Source: JAOUEA01 sp035249905 | GTDB taxonomy: Bacteria > Actinomycetota > UBA4738 > HRBIN12 | Assembly (NCBI GenBank): GCA_035249905.1 | Contig: DATFFT010000087.1 | Span: 1-29,473 of the forward strand | Direction: 5' to 3' | Length of the DNA stretch: 29,473 nucleotides | Part shown: positions 1-7,558 of the stretch, piece after piece | How positions within the stretch are numbered: position 1 is the first letter of the stretch | Layout of the letters: each line of letters begins with the position of its first letter | Made by a program: the position numbers and the translations under genes | The notes under the pieces: generated by a model | What the model saw: only the letters and a program-made list of their open reading frames with translations | Told to the model about the DNA's origin: nothing | Database searches by the model: none

Positions 1-454
1 GCCTGGTCGCGATCGAGGCGATCACCGGGAGCGCCTCGCGCATGCCGGCGACGTTGGAGCCGGTCGGGACGATGTGGGCGGCGCCCTCCGCGGCGAGCAC
101 GCCGGGCGAGTCGGGCGTCATGGCGGCGACCACCGGGATGCCGCAGCGGCCGGCCTCGCGCGCGAGCACCCCGCATGCGTAGCCGTATCGCCCCGATCCG
201 AACGACGGGCCGCAGACGAGCACGTGGGCCTCGAGCTCCTCGATCCAGCCGAGCAGGGTCGCCAGCGCGTGCTCCTCGTGCTCGCCGAAGAAGTCGTCGC
301 CACAGGCGAGCGTGACGTCGACCGTGAGGCCGGCTCCGGCGAGGCCGCGACCGGGCCCCTGCGGGCCGTCGAGGCGCACGGGCTCGTGATCGGCGGCCTC
401 CTCGCCGCCGAGGCCGGCGAAGAATTGGTTGAGGTAGTGGACGACGGTGCTCAC
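1..454 (-). CDS. Glycine/betaine/D-proline reductase GrdB-like subunit, N-terminal part (runs off the left edge)
   Basis: The first 151 codons are visible. The protein opens with VVHYLNQFFAGLGGEE, followed by CGDDFFGEH, CGPSFGSGRYGYACG, AMTPDSPGV and VPTGSNVAGMREALPV. These match the N-terminal half of the GrdB/selenoprotein B family, the substrate-specific gamma subunit of clostridial glycine, sarcosine and betaine reductases. The GTG at 452-454 is chosen because GGAGG lies 9 nt upstream. The gene follows the GrdE-like gene after a 40-nt gap, so the two are probably co-transcribed. The catalytic U/C-x-x-C region lies beyond the window, so whether this is a selenoprotein cannot be decided here. 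In non-clostridial members selenocysteine is often replaced by cysteine. Family membership is confident. The real substrate is not known. Confidence 0.85.
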   Translation of the reverse strand, partial: MSTVVHYLNQFFAGLGGEEAADHEPVRLDGPQGPGRGLAGAGLTVDVTLACGDDFFGEHEEHALATLLGWIEELEAHVLVCGPSFGSGRYGYACGVLAREAGRCGIPVVAAMTPDSPGVLAAEGAAHIVPTGSNVAGMREALPVIASIATR

Positions 455-494
455 GAACGGGTACCTCCGATCGGCGGGTCAGCGCCTCGGCTCG

Positions 495-1724
495 TCATGC
501 CGGCACCGCCGTCCATCGCGCGTCGCCGGTCTCCGCCAGGCCCCCGAGGTAGTGCACGGCCGGCACACGCTCGCCGACGCGCGCCCGGTCGTCCCCCCCC
601 ACCACCCGTTCGGGGATCCATGCGTCGACGAGCTCGTCCTCGTTCCCCGTGCTGACGAGGCAGTCGGCCTCGGGGACGTGGTCGGTCAGTCCGCCGTTGG
701 TCTCGCAGACGAGCGCCACGGTGCCGATGCCGCTGCGCTCGCACGCCTGCACCGTGAGCATCGTGTCGGTGTGGGAGTTCCCGCTCGAGAACGTGGTGCA
801 CACCACGCCGTCGGCCCCGAGGCTCTCGGCGAGCTCCGCCGACGCCTTCGCGGCCCGCCGCTTCTGGTCCGCGCCGTCGAGATATCCGGGCGCGAGGATC
901 AGCCCGGCGTACCACGATCGCTCACCATGCGCCGCGCGGAGCTCCCGGAGCAGCGCGAGGTCCTGATACGCGGCGGTCACGTTGCGCACACCCGGCCAGT
1001 CGTAGGCGCCGTTCGTGAGCCGTCCCTCGTACAGCAGTCGCTCGTCGATCACGCGCGGCGCGAACTCGCCGAGCGGTTCATCGTCGAGGAACGTGTCCAC
1101 GAGCGGCCCCTCGCTCGCGACCTGCAGGATCACCGCGACCGCCGGCAGGCTCGCATCCGCCGGAGGCAGCGGGCCGACCGATCGCACGTCGTCAGGCTTC
1201 GCACCCGCGGTTGCCTCGGCGATCGTGGTGGCGACCGAGGTCGCCGCGCCCCGCACGGCGCGGTCGGCCTCGGCCACCGCGACGCCCGGCGACGGCACGC
1301 ACCGGACGACGACGTTCGTGGTCACGCCCCACGGACTCCGATCGGCGCCGGGACCGGCCATGTCCACCAGGGAGTCGGGAAGCTCCTCGGCCCCGTCGTA
1401 GCCGGCGCCGGCCCAATCGCACACGGTGAGCACCGCAACGCCGGCCAGCCGGTTCAGGCGCACCTCTCCCATGCGAGCGCTCGGCAGCGCTCGCTCGACG
1501 CGCGCGCTCGGCAGCGCGACATCAAGGACGTTCGAGATGCGGACGGAGTCGTCGGGACGGACGACCTCGACCGTGGCCTCCGCCAGCGCCGGATCTCCGG
1601 CCCCGACCGCGAGCTGCGGTAGCGCGAGCGTCAGCCGCCCGTCGCTCCACCCTGTCTGGGTCCCCTCGACGACCTCGTCGACCGCGAACGTCGCGATCTC
1701 GAGATCAGCGAGCGTGGATTCCAA
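495..1724 (-). CDS. GrdE-like subunit of the glycine/sarcosine/betaine reductase component B family
   Basis: This 409-residue protein has the family's two-part architecture: an N-terminal alpha domain (about 1-230), then a beta domain with EGRLTNGAYDW (233-243), the AKASAELAESLGADGVV stretch (292-308) and SGNSHTDTM (314-322). In clostridia the proprotein cleaves itself at an Asn-Cys bond to form a pyruvoyl cofactor. The six cysteines here (102, 142, 309, 328, 340, 355) are never preceded by Asn, so that site is missing. ALPSAR is repeated in tandem at 79-84 and 69-74. The only in-frame start is TTG at 1722-1724. It has no Shine-Dalgarno sequence and lies 8 nt after a TAGACT -10-like box. It sits 45 nt downstream of the polyamine-binding protein gene and directly before the GrdB-like gene. 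Confidence 0.85.
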   Translation of the reverse strand: MESTLADLEIATFAVDEVVEGTQTGWSDGRLTLALPQLAVGAGDPALAEATVEVVRPDDSVRISNVLDVALPSARVERALPSARMGEVRLNRLAGVAVLTVCDWAGAGYDGAEELPDSLVDMAGPGADRSPWGVTTNVVVRCVPSPGVAVAEADRAVRGAATSVATTIAEATAGAKPDDVRSVGPLPPADASLPAVAVILQVASEGPLVDTFLDDEPLGEFAPRVIDERLLYEGRLTNGAYDWPGVRNVTAAYQDLALLRELRAAHGERSWYAGLILAPGYLDGADQKRRAAKASAELAESLGADGVVCTTFSSGNSHTDTMLTVQACERSGIGTVALVCETNGGLTDHVPEADCLVSTGNEDELVDAWIPERVVGGDDRARVGERVPAVHYLGGLAETGDARWTAVPA

Positions 1725-1739
1725 GTGTCGACAGTCTAC
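1725..1739 (-). promoter_or_regulatory. Operator/promoter-like site A before the grdE-like gene
   Basis: The plus strand reads GTGTCGACAGTCTAC. On the gene's strand this gives TAGACT (1733-1738), a TANNNT -10 box, overlapping the palindrome TGTCGACA (1726-1733). The same 15-base pattern recurs at 2908 and 11620, always between genes. It suggests a regulated internal promoter between the polyamine-binding protein gene and the grdE-like gene. No clear -35 element is visible. Confidence 0.5.
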
Positions 1740-1769
1740 CCCAGGACGATGCGTCTGAGAAGGCTCGGT

Positions 1770-2858
1770 TCACGCGGCTTTGAAGTCGCGGAACGCGTCC
1801 AGCCACTCGTCGTAGTTCTCGGGAAGCTGCAACGCGATGGCGTTCTCGAGCTGAGCGGGGTCGTCGAGGCCGAGCTCCTGCACGAGCGCCGGGTCGAGCT
1901 CGTCGATCGTCCGCTGGTCGGAGACGATGTACGTGTAGGACTCCGCGTAGAACGATTGCGGCGTCGGAGACACGTAGTAGTTCATCGCGGCGTACGCGGC
2001 GTCGACGTTCTGCGCCTGCGAGGAGAGCCCCACCCCGCAGATCCAGGCCAACGAGCCTTCCGCCGGCACGAACTCCACGGGGATGTCCTCCCGGGCCATC
2101 GCCGCGCGATAGTCGTGGTACCCGAAACCGGCGACGATCTCGCCGGTGCGGTACAGGTTCAGGAAATCGGCGTCGCCCTTGAACAGCGAGCGGATCTGCG
2201 ACTTGTGCTCGATCAGGTAGTCACGGATCTCCGCGATGTCGTCCGAGGTCAGCGCGTAAGGGTCGGCGTGACCGAGGGCCATGGCAGCGATCGCGATCAC
2301 GGTCGCCGCGCTGTCCTCGAGCGTGACCCTGCCGGCGAGATCGGGATCCTCGAAGAGGTCCCGGTAGGAGTCGATGCCCTGCGGCACCTCCTCGGGGTTG
2401 TAGATCACGCCCGACGTTCCCCCGACGTTGGGGATCATGTAGACCTCGCCGTCGTGCACGACGCCGGGCTGATCCTTCAGCGCGGGGAACAGCGTGTCCC
2501 ACGCCTCGATGCGCGAGGTGTCGATCGACTGCAGCAGCCCGAGGGCCACCATGCGCCCGGTCTCCTCCGTGCACACGTTGATCACGTCGGCCTGGAAGCC
2601 GCTCTGGAGCTTCGTGACGGCCTCGTCGTTACTGGCGAACACCGCCGTCTGCACGTCGAGATCGGGATACTGCGCCAGGAACGGGTCGATCACCTCGGGC
2701 ACGAAGTTGTCCTCGTACCCGAAGAGCGTGACGGTGCCGGTGGGCTCACCGGCCGGGGCGGACCCTCCTGCGCCCGAGTCCGGCTCGTCTCCACCGTCGG
2801 AACATGCCGCCCCGATGAGCGCGACGACGGTGAGGAACATCACGAGCGATCGGCGCAT
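1770..2858 (-). CDS. PotD/PotF-type polyamine ABC transporter substrate-binding lipoprotein
   Basis: This 362-residue exported lipoprotein should bind a polyamine or related amine outside the membrane and deliver it to an ABC permease. A hydrophobic signal (about 5-18) ends in the lipobox IGAAC with Cys19. The mature part carries PotD-like stretches: VTLFGYEDNFVPEVIDPF near the start, AVFASNDEAVTKLQSG, PNVGGTSGVIYNPEEVP, and a C-terminal ALQLPENYDEWLDAF. The ATG at 2856-2858 is preferred over an upstream GTG-type extension because GGGGGAGG lies 8 nt before it and the lipoprotein signal starts there. No permease or ATPase gene is in the window, so its transporter lies elsewhere or further left. 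The substrate is inferred only from the family and from the neighbouring amine-related genes. Confidence 0.85.
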   Translation of the reverse strand: MRRSLVMFLTVVALIGAACSDGGDEPDSGAGGSAPAGEPTGTVTLFGYEDNFVPEVIDPFLAQYPDLDVQTAVFASNDEAVTKLQSGFQADVINVCTEETGRMVALGLLQSIDTSRIEAWDTLFPALKDQPGVVHDGEVYMIPNVGGTSGVIYNPEEVPQGIDSYRDLFEDPDLAGRVTLEDSAATVIAIAAMALGHADPYALTSDDIAEIRDYLIEHKSQIRSLFKGDADFLNLYRTGEIVAGFGYHDYRAAMAREDIPVEFVPAEGSLAWICGVGLSSQAQNVDAAYAAMNYYVSPTPQSFYAESYTYIVSDQRTIDELDPALVQELGLDDPAQLENAIALQLPENYDEWLDAFRDFKAA

Positions 2859-2907
2859 GTGGTTGGCCTCCCCCAAGATCCGGTCACACTCCACCGTTCG
2901 CTGCAAT

Positions 2908-2922
2908 CTGTCAACGATCTAC
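2908..2922 (-). promoter_or_regulatory. Operator/promoter-like site B before potD-like gene
   Basis: The plus strand reads CTGTCAACGATCTAC, the second copy of the site A motif. It is one step less palindromic (TGTCAACG). On the gene's strand TAGATC (2916-2921) could act as a -10 box, which would give a leader of about 50 nt ending in the strong Shine-Dalgarno of the substrate-binding protein gene. No good -35 element is visible. Confidence 0.45.
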
Positions 2923-2983
2923 AATTGAGAAACGGCCGCCGCGGATCGACCGGCAAGCGGACTGGCAGAGCGGGGAAGCGATC

Positions 2984-4357
2984 TCAGACGGGCGGTCTCG
3001 ACCCTTCCCGCTCGTACGCGGCTTCCACGTCGTCACGGGTCGATCCGGCTTCCAGGGCAGCATCCGGGGGCACGACGTCGCCGACGTCGTCACGGAGCAG
3101 CGGCCAGCCTCGTCGCAGCACGTAGCCGAGCCACCAGCCTGCGAACTGCGACGTGAACACGGCGGTCAGCACCAGCGTCGTGAAGAACGCCCCGTTGATG
3201 ATGCCGGCCTCGAAGGCAACGCTCGCGAGCACGATGCCGGGACCGCCTCGGGCGTTCGACGCGATCGAGAGGTTCACGATCTCGAGCCCGCGGAAGCCGG
3301 CCAGCCGTGTCGCCAACGCGATCGAGGCCAGGCACAGGACCGACGAGCCGATCAGGAACGCGAGCAGCATGATCAGCGAGAAGCCCTCGCCGAAGTCGAG
3401 CTGGGACCCGACGATCGCGAAGTACATCGGGATGAACACCGCCGTGGCGACCTTCTGGATCGCGTCGAGCGGCTCCGCGAAGCGCCGTCGCTCCGATCCG
3501 CTGCGGCCGCCCACGAGCCCGAACCCCGAGAGGAACGCCGCGAAAACGAGGTTGACCTCGAGCAGCGCCGCCACCGCCGCGTAGGCGAGGAGGATGAGGA
3601 TCGCGTACGCGACCGGCGAGGCGTGCGCGACCACGTTCCATCTCGCTCGGTGCAACCGACGGAGCAGGTGCGGGGCGATCACCAGGCCGACGCCCATGTA
3701 CACCAGGGTGACGCCCACATGCTCGGTGACCGAATTGGCGAGATCGCGCCCCATCTCGGTCGTCGTCGCCATCGCGGTCGCGACGGCGAGCACCGCCCAC
3801 AGGGCGATGTCCTCGAGCAGGGCGGTGCCCAGCACGATGCTCGCGAACCGCGTGTGCAGGATGCGCAGGTCGTAGAAGATCCTGGAGATCACGGGGATCG
3901 ACGTCACGGCCGCCGCGATCGCCAGCACCAGGAGCACCGAGGTCTCGTCGCCCGCCGGGCCGGTCAACCGATCGAGCGGCAGGAAGAACCCGATCCCCAG
4001 AGCGATGAAGAACGGCAGCGGCGTGCCGACCGCGAGCAGCCACGTCGTGGCCTTCCGATTCTCCTGGCCGAGCACACGACGAACCTCGCTGCCCGAGATG
4101 AACATCAGCAGCAACAGTCCCAGCCAGTACGTGAAGCCGAGCACGGACGCGGTGACGCTGCCGTCGGTGCCCAGCAGGGCCTCCGACATCTCCGGCGCGA
4201 CCCGTCCGAGCACGAAGGGCCCGACGAGCACCCCGGCGAGGATCTCGCCGACGAGCCGAGGTTGGTGCATCCGTTCGAAGAGGTAGCCGAGCAGATGTGC
4301 GGACAGCACGATCACGGCCAGGGAGACGATCACTGCGGCGAGCTCGGTGTTCGACAC
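2984..4357 (-). CDS. CPA2-family cation:proton antiporter
   Basis: This 457-residue integral membrane protein has about 12 hydrophobic segments. It exchanges Na+ or K+ for protons across the cytoplasmic membrane. Family marks include the opening helix with FERMHQPRLVGEILAGVLVG, the AAAVTSIPVISRIFYDL helix, TALLEDIALWAV with an acidic Glu-Asp pair at the ion site, and SNARGGPGIVLASVAF. These fit the KefB/NapA-like CPA2 group. There is no C-terminal RCK/TrkA-N nucleotide-binding domain; the short tail is hydrophilic and acidic. The GTG at 4355-4357 is the nearest start ahead of the first membrane helix, and a longer reading frame upstream lacks membrane-protein character. The Shine-Dalgarno is weak (GAGAGG, 11 nt away). 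It stands 125 nt upstream of the potD-like gene. The ion it carries cannot be read from the sequence. Confidence 0.88.
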   Translation of the reverse strand: MSNTELAAVIVSLAVIVLSAHLLGYLFERMHQPRLVGEILAGVLVGPFVLGRVAPEMSEALLGTDGSVTASVLGFTYWLGLLLLMFISGSEVRRVLGQENRKATTWLLAVGTPLPFFIALGIGFFLPLDRLTGPAGDETSVLLVLAIAAAVTSIPVISRIFYDLRILHTRFASIVLGTALLEDIALWAVLAVATAMATTTEMGRDLANSVTEHVGVTLVYMGVGLVIAPHLLRRLHRARWNVVAHASPVAYAILILLAYAAVAALLEVNLVFAAFLSGFGLVGGRSGSERRRFAEPLDAIQKVATAVFIPMYFAIVGSQLDFGEGFSLIMLLAFLIGSSVLCLASIALATRLAGFRGLEIVNLSIASNARGGPGIVLASVAFEAGIINGAFFTTLVLTAVFTSQFAGWWLGYVLRRGWPLLRDDVGDVVPPDAALEAGSTRDDVEAAYEREGSRPPV

Positions 4358-4463
4358 GGACGGGGGGACCTCTCGGCTCGGGACGCGGAATCCTATCGAC
4401 CCTGCCCGAGCGGGTCCATAGGGCGATGGTCCAGCGACCGATGCCGGTGCGGGCCCGACGAGG

Positions 4464-5828
4464 TCACACGATGTCGACGCCCGCCTCGCCGGCGACGCGG
4501 TCACGCAGATAGGTCAGCAAGAACCACCCTCCGGCCAGCAGCACGAGCACGACGAGGAACGAGGCCCAGCTCAGGTCGATGAACAGCAACGCCGCCGCGC
4601 CCAGCGCGACGAGCACGGCCCGCATGACCACCGCGTGATCGCCGACCCATCGCAGCGTCGGCGACTCTCGTCGGATCAGCGTTCCGTCGGACGCGCGTTC
4701 CAGAGCATGGGTGAGCCAGGCCGGCCGCCCGGCGAGGTAGGCCGCGACGCCGATCACGAGCGCGGCGACGAGCAGCAGCGTCGTGAAGGCGCGCAGGTTC
4801 CCGAACACGTCCGAGGTGACCGTCTGGACGGCGTCGCGGTTGGTCTCGCCGGTGACTCGAGCAGCGATCATGTCGTCGAGCCGCAGCGCGACCCTCCGTA
4901 CGACGATCAACCCGAGCGCGGCGCCGAAGCCGAGCCACAGCACGGTCCGCAGCCGCCGGGTCGACAGCACGATGGATGCGATCGCGAGCACGATGGTCAG
5001 GGCCACCAGCAGGAAGACCACGCGATCCACCGTGACCACCGCCGCCTGCGCCGCCGGCAGCGCATCGGACTCGAAGACCTTCACGCGGCCGAAGTCAGCC
5101 GGCAGGGAGACACCGAACCGCTGCTCGAGCAGCGTCACGACCTGCTCGGCGTTGGCCTCGGTCACCGTGGGGATGTCGATCGTGCGGCCGAAGATGTCCG
5201 AGAGCGGCTGCTCGAGCTGGGCCAGCACGTTGTTCACGACCGGCAGCAGGTCGATGTAGACGGCGTCGCCCTCGATCGTCGCGTTGGTGGCGTCGCCGCG
5301 CAGCAACGCGACCGACCGGCTGTGCGCCGTGCGGAGGGCCTCGACCCAGATGGCGGCGACGGCGTCGCTCGCGATGAGCTGGCGCGTCCGCTTCAGCAAT
5401 GCGTCCTCGATGCCCCGGGTGATCGGACCGGCGAGCAGGGCGGGGGAGACCGGGAGCTCGCCGTCGCCGACGTTCGCCAGGGCGGAAGCGACCCTGTCCT
5501 CGATCTGCAGCGACGACATGATCGAGTCGGTCAGCCGAACGCTGAGCGCCGTCTGAACGGACGGCTCCTCGATCACGGGGGCGACGGTGTCCACGAATCG
5601 ATCGGTGTCGAGCGCGACGGCCCGGGCCCAGACGGCGACGACGGTCGTCACGAGTGAGATCACGGTCAGCACGACCAGCAGCGCGGTCAGCCGCCGCCGG
5701 AGCTTCAGCCTGCGCGGCTCGCCGCGAAGCGGCGAGCCGCACGTGGGACAGAACGCGACCGTCGGGTCAGCTTCCTCACGCCCGCATCTCGGGCAGGTCA
5801 CCGTCTCGCGCTCGTTCGACTCGTTCAC
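4464..5828 (-). CDS. Zinc-ribbon-headed multi-pass membrane protein of unknown function
   Basis: This 454-residue protein begins with a zinc ribbon, CPRC then CPTC 12 residues later. A first membrane helix (LLVVLTVISLVTTVVAVWAR) follows, then a long extracytoplasmic part opening with ALDTDRFVDTVAPVI and about five helices in the C-terminal half. The 'LDTDR-(F/Y)V-TVAPL' signature recurs in a conserved actinobacterial membrane family of unknown role, usually without the zinc ribbon. The GTG at 5826-5828 is chosen because AGGGGGAG lies just upstream and the zinc ribbon starts right after it; an earlier reading-frame extension is unlikely. The next gene upstream ends 35 nt away, so the two membrane-protein genes may be co-transcribed. 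I cannot assign a biochemical function. Confidence 0.75.
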   Translation of the reverse strand: MNESNERETVTCPRCGREEADPTVAFCPTCGSPLRGEPRRLKLRRRLTALLVVLTVISLVTTVVAVWARAVALDTDRFVDTVAPVIEEPSVQTALSVRLTDSIMSSLQIEDRVASALANVGDGELPVSPALLAGPITRGIEDALLKRTRQLIASDAVAAIWVEALRTAHSRSVALLRGDATNATIEGDAVYIDLLPVVNNVLAQLEQPLSDIFGRTIDIPTVTEANAEQVVTLLEQRFGVSLPADFGRVKVFESDALPAAQAAVVTVDRVVFLLVALTIVLAIASIVLSTRRLRTVLWLGFGAALGLIVVRRVALRLDDMIAARVTGETNRDAVQTVTSDVFGNLRAFTTLLLVAALVIGVAAYLAGRPAWLTHALERASDGTLIRRESPTLRWVGDHAVVMRAVLVALGAAALLFIDLSWASFLVVLVLLAGGWFLLTYLRDRVAGEAGVDIV

Positions 5829-5863
5829 GCTGCTCCCCCTCTCACCGGGCAGGGTGCAGCATG

Positions 5864-6667
5864 TCACTCCGGGAGCGCCGTGCCGTCATCCACCCCGGCT
5901 GAACCCGCCGTCGCGGCCACCATCGCGGCCGTCGACGATCCGGCGTCTCGTGCGAGCAGGGCGTAAGCGAGCTCGACCTCGACGAGGCCGATGAACGCAC
6001 CGATCGTGAGGATCGACGGCACCGCGACCGCGGCCTCCGCGAGCGCACCGACCTGATCACGGACGTCCAGGACCCAGTGGTGCACGACGCCCTCGACCAC
6101 CAGGAGCGGACCGACGGTCATCATCGTCAGGCCGAGATGGCGTGCGGTGAGGCGCGCGGAGCGGGCCACGGCGCGGAGCGGTGAGGCCCGTTCGATCGTC
6201 ACGACCGGCCCGACGATCGCAACCATCGTCGCCAGCACGAGCCCGGGCAGCACGCCGAGTGCCAGCCCTGCGCCCACGAGCGCCACGGCCAGGACGTCGG
6301 CCCCGATCAACCTCCCGATCGGCAAGGACCGGACGGCGTCGGTGACCGAGGGCCGCGGGCGACCGCGCACCACCGATCCGACCAGCTCGTCGAGCACGCC
6401 CGCATACACGATCGTGCCCGCGCTGGCCAACACGCCGGCCAGGACCACGATCAGGCCCACCGCGATCACCCCGCCGTCGAGCACGTCGGGGTCCCAGGCC
6501 TCGATCAGGTGCCCGGCCCCGATGCCCACGACCACCGGGGGGACCATGAGCGCGAGGGCAGCGCCGGCGACGCGGCCCGGCTCGTGCAGGTAGAGGCGGA
6601 CGGCGTGGGCGAAGACGTCGCGCACGTGCAGGTTCGCGATGTGCTCGTGCCGGTCGGCCGCATCCAT
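5864..6667 (-). CDS. Multi-pass membrane protein, function unknown
   Basis: This 267-residue protein has a short basic-acidic start (MDAADRHEHIANLHVRDVF) and about six hydrophobic segments. They include GAALALMVPPVVVGIGAGHL, GVIAVGLIVVLAGVLASAG and VLAVALVGAGLALGVLPGLV. The layout, with an amphipathic 'RDVFAHAVRLYLHEP' entry and a 'ERASPLRAVARSARLT' loop, resembles the membrane domains found fused to glycerophosphodiesterases and related YciC/DUF975-like proteins. That resemblance is only suggestive. The ATG at 6665-6667 has no clear Shine-Dalgarno; TACGCT, a possible -10 box, lies 11 nt upstream, so the leader would be very short. It precedes the zinc-ribbon membrane protein gene by 35 nt on the same strand. 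Confidence 0.7.
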   Translation of the reverse strand: MDAADRHEHIANLHVRDVFAHAVRLYLHEPGRVAGAALALMVPPVVVGIGAGHLIEAWDPDVLDGGVIAVGLIVVLAGVLASAGTIVYAGVLDELVGSVVRGRPRPSVTDAVRSLPIGRLIGADVLAVALVGAGLALGVLPGLVLATMVAIVGPVVTIERASPLRAVARSARLTARHLGLTMMTVGPLLVVEGVVHHWVLDVRDQVGALAEAAVAVPSILTIGAFIGLVEVELAYALLARDAGSSTAAMVAATAGSAGVDDGTALPE

Positions 6668-6712
6668 GATCGGTACGGAGCGTAGAGGCGCCTCGGCCGG
6701 ACTTCGAGCGAT

Positions 6713-7558
6713 TCAATCCACGAGCGGGAGATGCATCGGCTGCCCGGTGACGCCGACGTCGCCGACGGACAGGAACCGGTCCCCGACGTTCGCGATCGCC
6801 ACACGGTCGAGCCCCTCCCCGATCCACGCGATGTTGGTCGGCGCGTCGAACGTCGACGCGAGGTGATCGTCGACCATCGTCTCGACCATGCCCGACGGGG
6901 TGACGCGCACGAGCCCGTCGGGCCGGTAGAGCGTGACCCACAGTGACCCGTCGGCAGCGAGCGCGACGCCATCGGCGTCGGTGTCGGGGAGCTCGGCGAC
7001 CACCTCGGGCGTCCCCGCGGCGCCGTCGGATCCGATCGGCACGCGCACGAGCCGCTGCTCGTGAGCCTCGACCACGACCAGCGCATCGCCTCCGGGCGTG
7101 ACCAGGGCGCCGTTGGGGTAGCCCGGTACGGCCGCGGTCCACCGTTCCACATCGCCGCCGCCCGGCGCGATCCGGAGGATCTCGGGTCGCCCGGCCTCGC
7201 CCGAGCACGTCACGTAGAGGGAGCCGTCGGGGCCGAACGCGGCGACGTTGGGAGCGTCCATGTCCTCCCCCCCCGTGCCCCGAGCGTAGGTGGAGACCTC
7301 GTTCGCCGAGGGGTCCCACCGCGCGACCTCGCCTTTCCCTGCGTCGCAGGCGTACACGCGCCCCCGGCCGTCGACGGCGATCCCGAGCATCGATCCGCCG
7401 CTCGAGCCGACCTGACGGACCTCGCCGTCGAGCGTGACGGCGTAGATCTCTCCGGCCTCGCCGCCCGCGTACACCCGGCCGTCGACCGGGTTCCAGGCCA
7501 CCCCTTCCGGGTGGTTGAGACCCGAGGCGAGCTCGTCGAAGGCATCGAGCGGGATCAC
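6713..7558 (-). CDS. SMP-30/gluconolactonase/LRE-family beta-propeller protein
   Basis: This 281-residue protein carries the family's repeated blade pattern: NHPEGVAWNPVDGRVYAGG, GIAVDGRGRVYACD, VAAFGPDGSLYVTC, YPNGALVTPGGDALVVVE, DTDADGVALAADGSLWVTL. The Glu of HPEG, the Asn of PNG and the Asp of ADG match the divalent-metal ligands of SMP-30 lactonases, so a sugar-lactone or ester hydrolase role is plausible. It has no signal peptide and should be cytoplasmic. The GTG start (7556-7558) overlaps the stop of the M20 peptidase gene in GTGA, so translation is probably coupled. It is the last gene of the aminotransferase–M20–SMP-30 operon. The substrate is unknown. The operon suggests a breakdown product of an N-acyl or amino compound. 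Confidence 0.85.
   Translation of the reverse strand: MIPLDAFDELASGLNHPEGVAWNPVDGRVYAGGEAGEIYAVTLDGEVRQVGSSGGSMLGIAVDGRGRVYACDAGKGEVARWDPSANEVSTYARGTGGEDMDAPNVAAFGPDGSLYVTCSGEAGRPEILRIAPGGGDVERWTAAVPGYPNGALVTPGGDALVVVEAHEQRLVRVPIGSDGAAGTPEVVAELPDTDADGVALAADGSLWVTLYRPDGLVRVTPSGMVETMVDDHLASTFDAPTNIAWIGEGLDRVAIANVGDRFLSVGDVGVTGQPMHLPLVD

Noticed and set aside
1..454. Calling the GrdB-like gene a selenoprotein
   Set aside because: The position of the possible selenocysteine lies outside the window; the visible part has no in-frame TGA.
1725..3125. A 466-codon plus-strand frame over the PotD-like gene
   Set aside because: Antisense to a lipoprotein with a clear signal and PotD motifs; biased Arg/Val/Glu composition.
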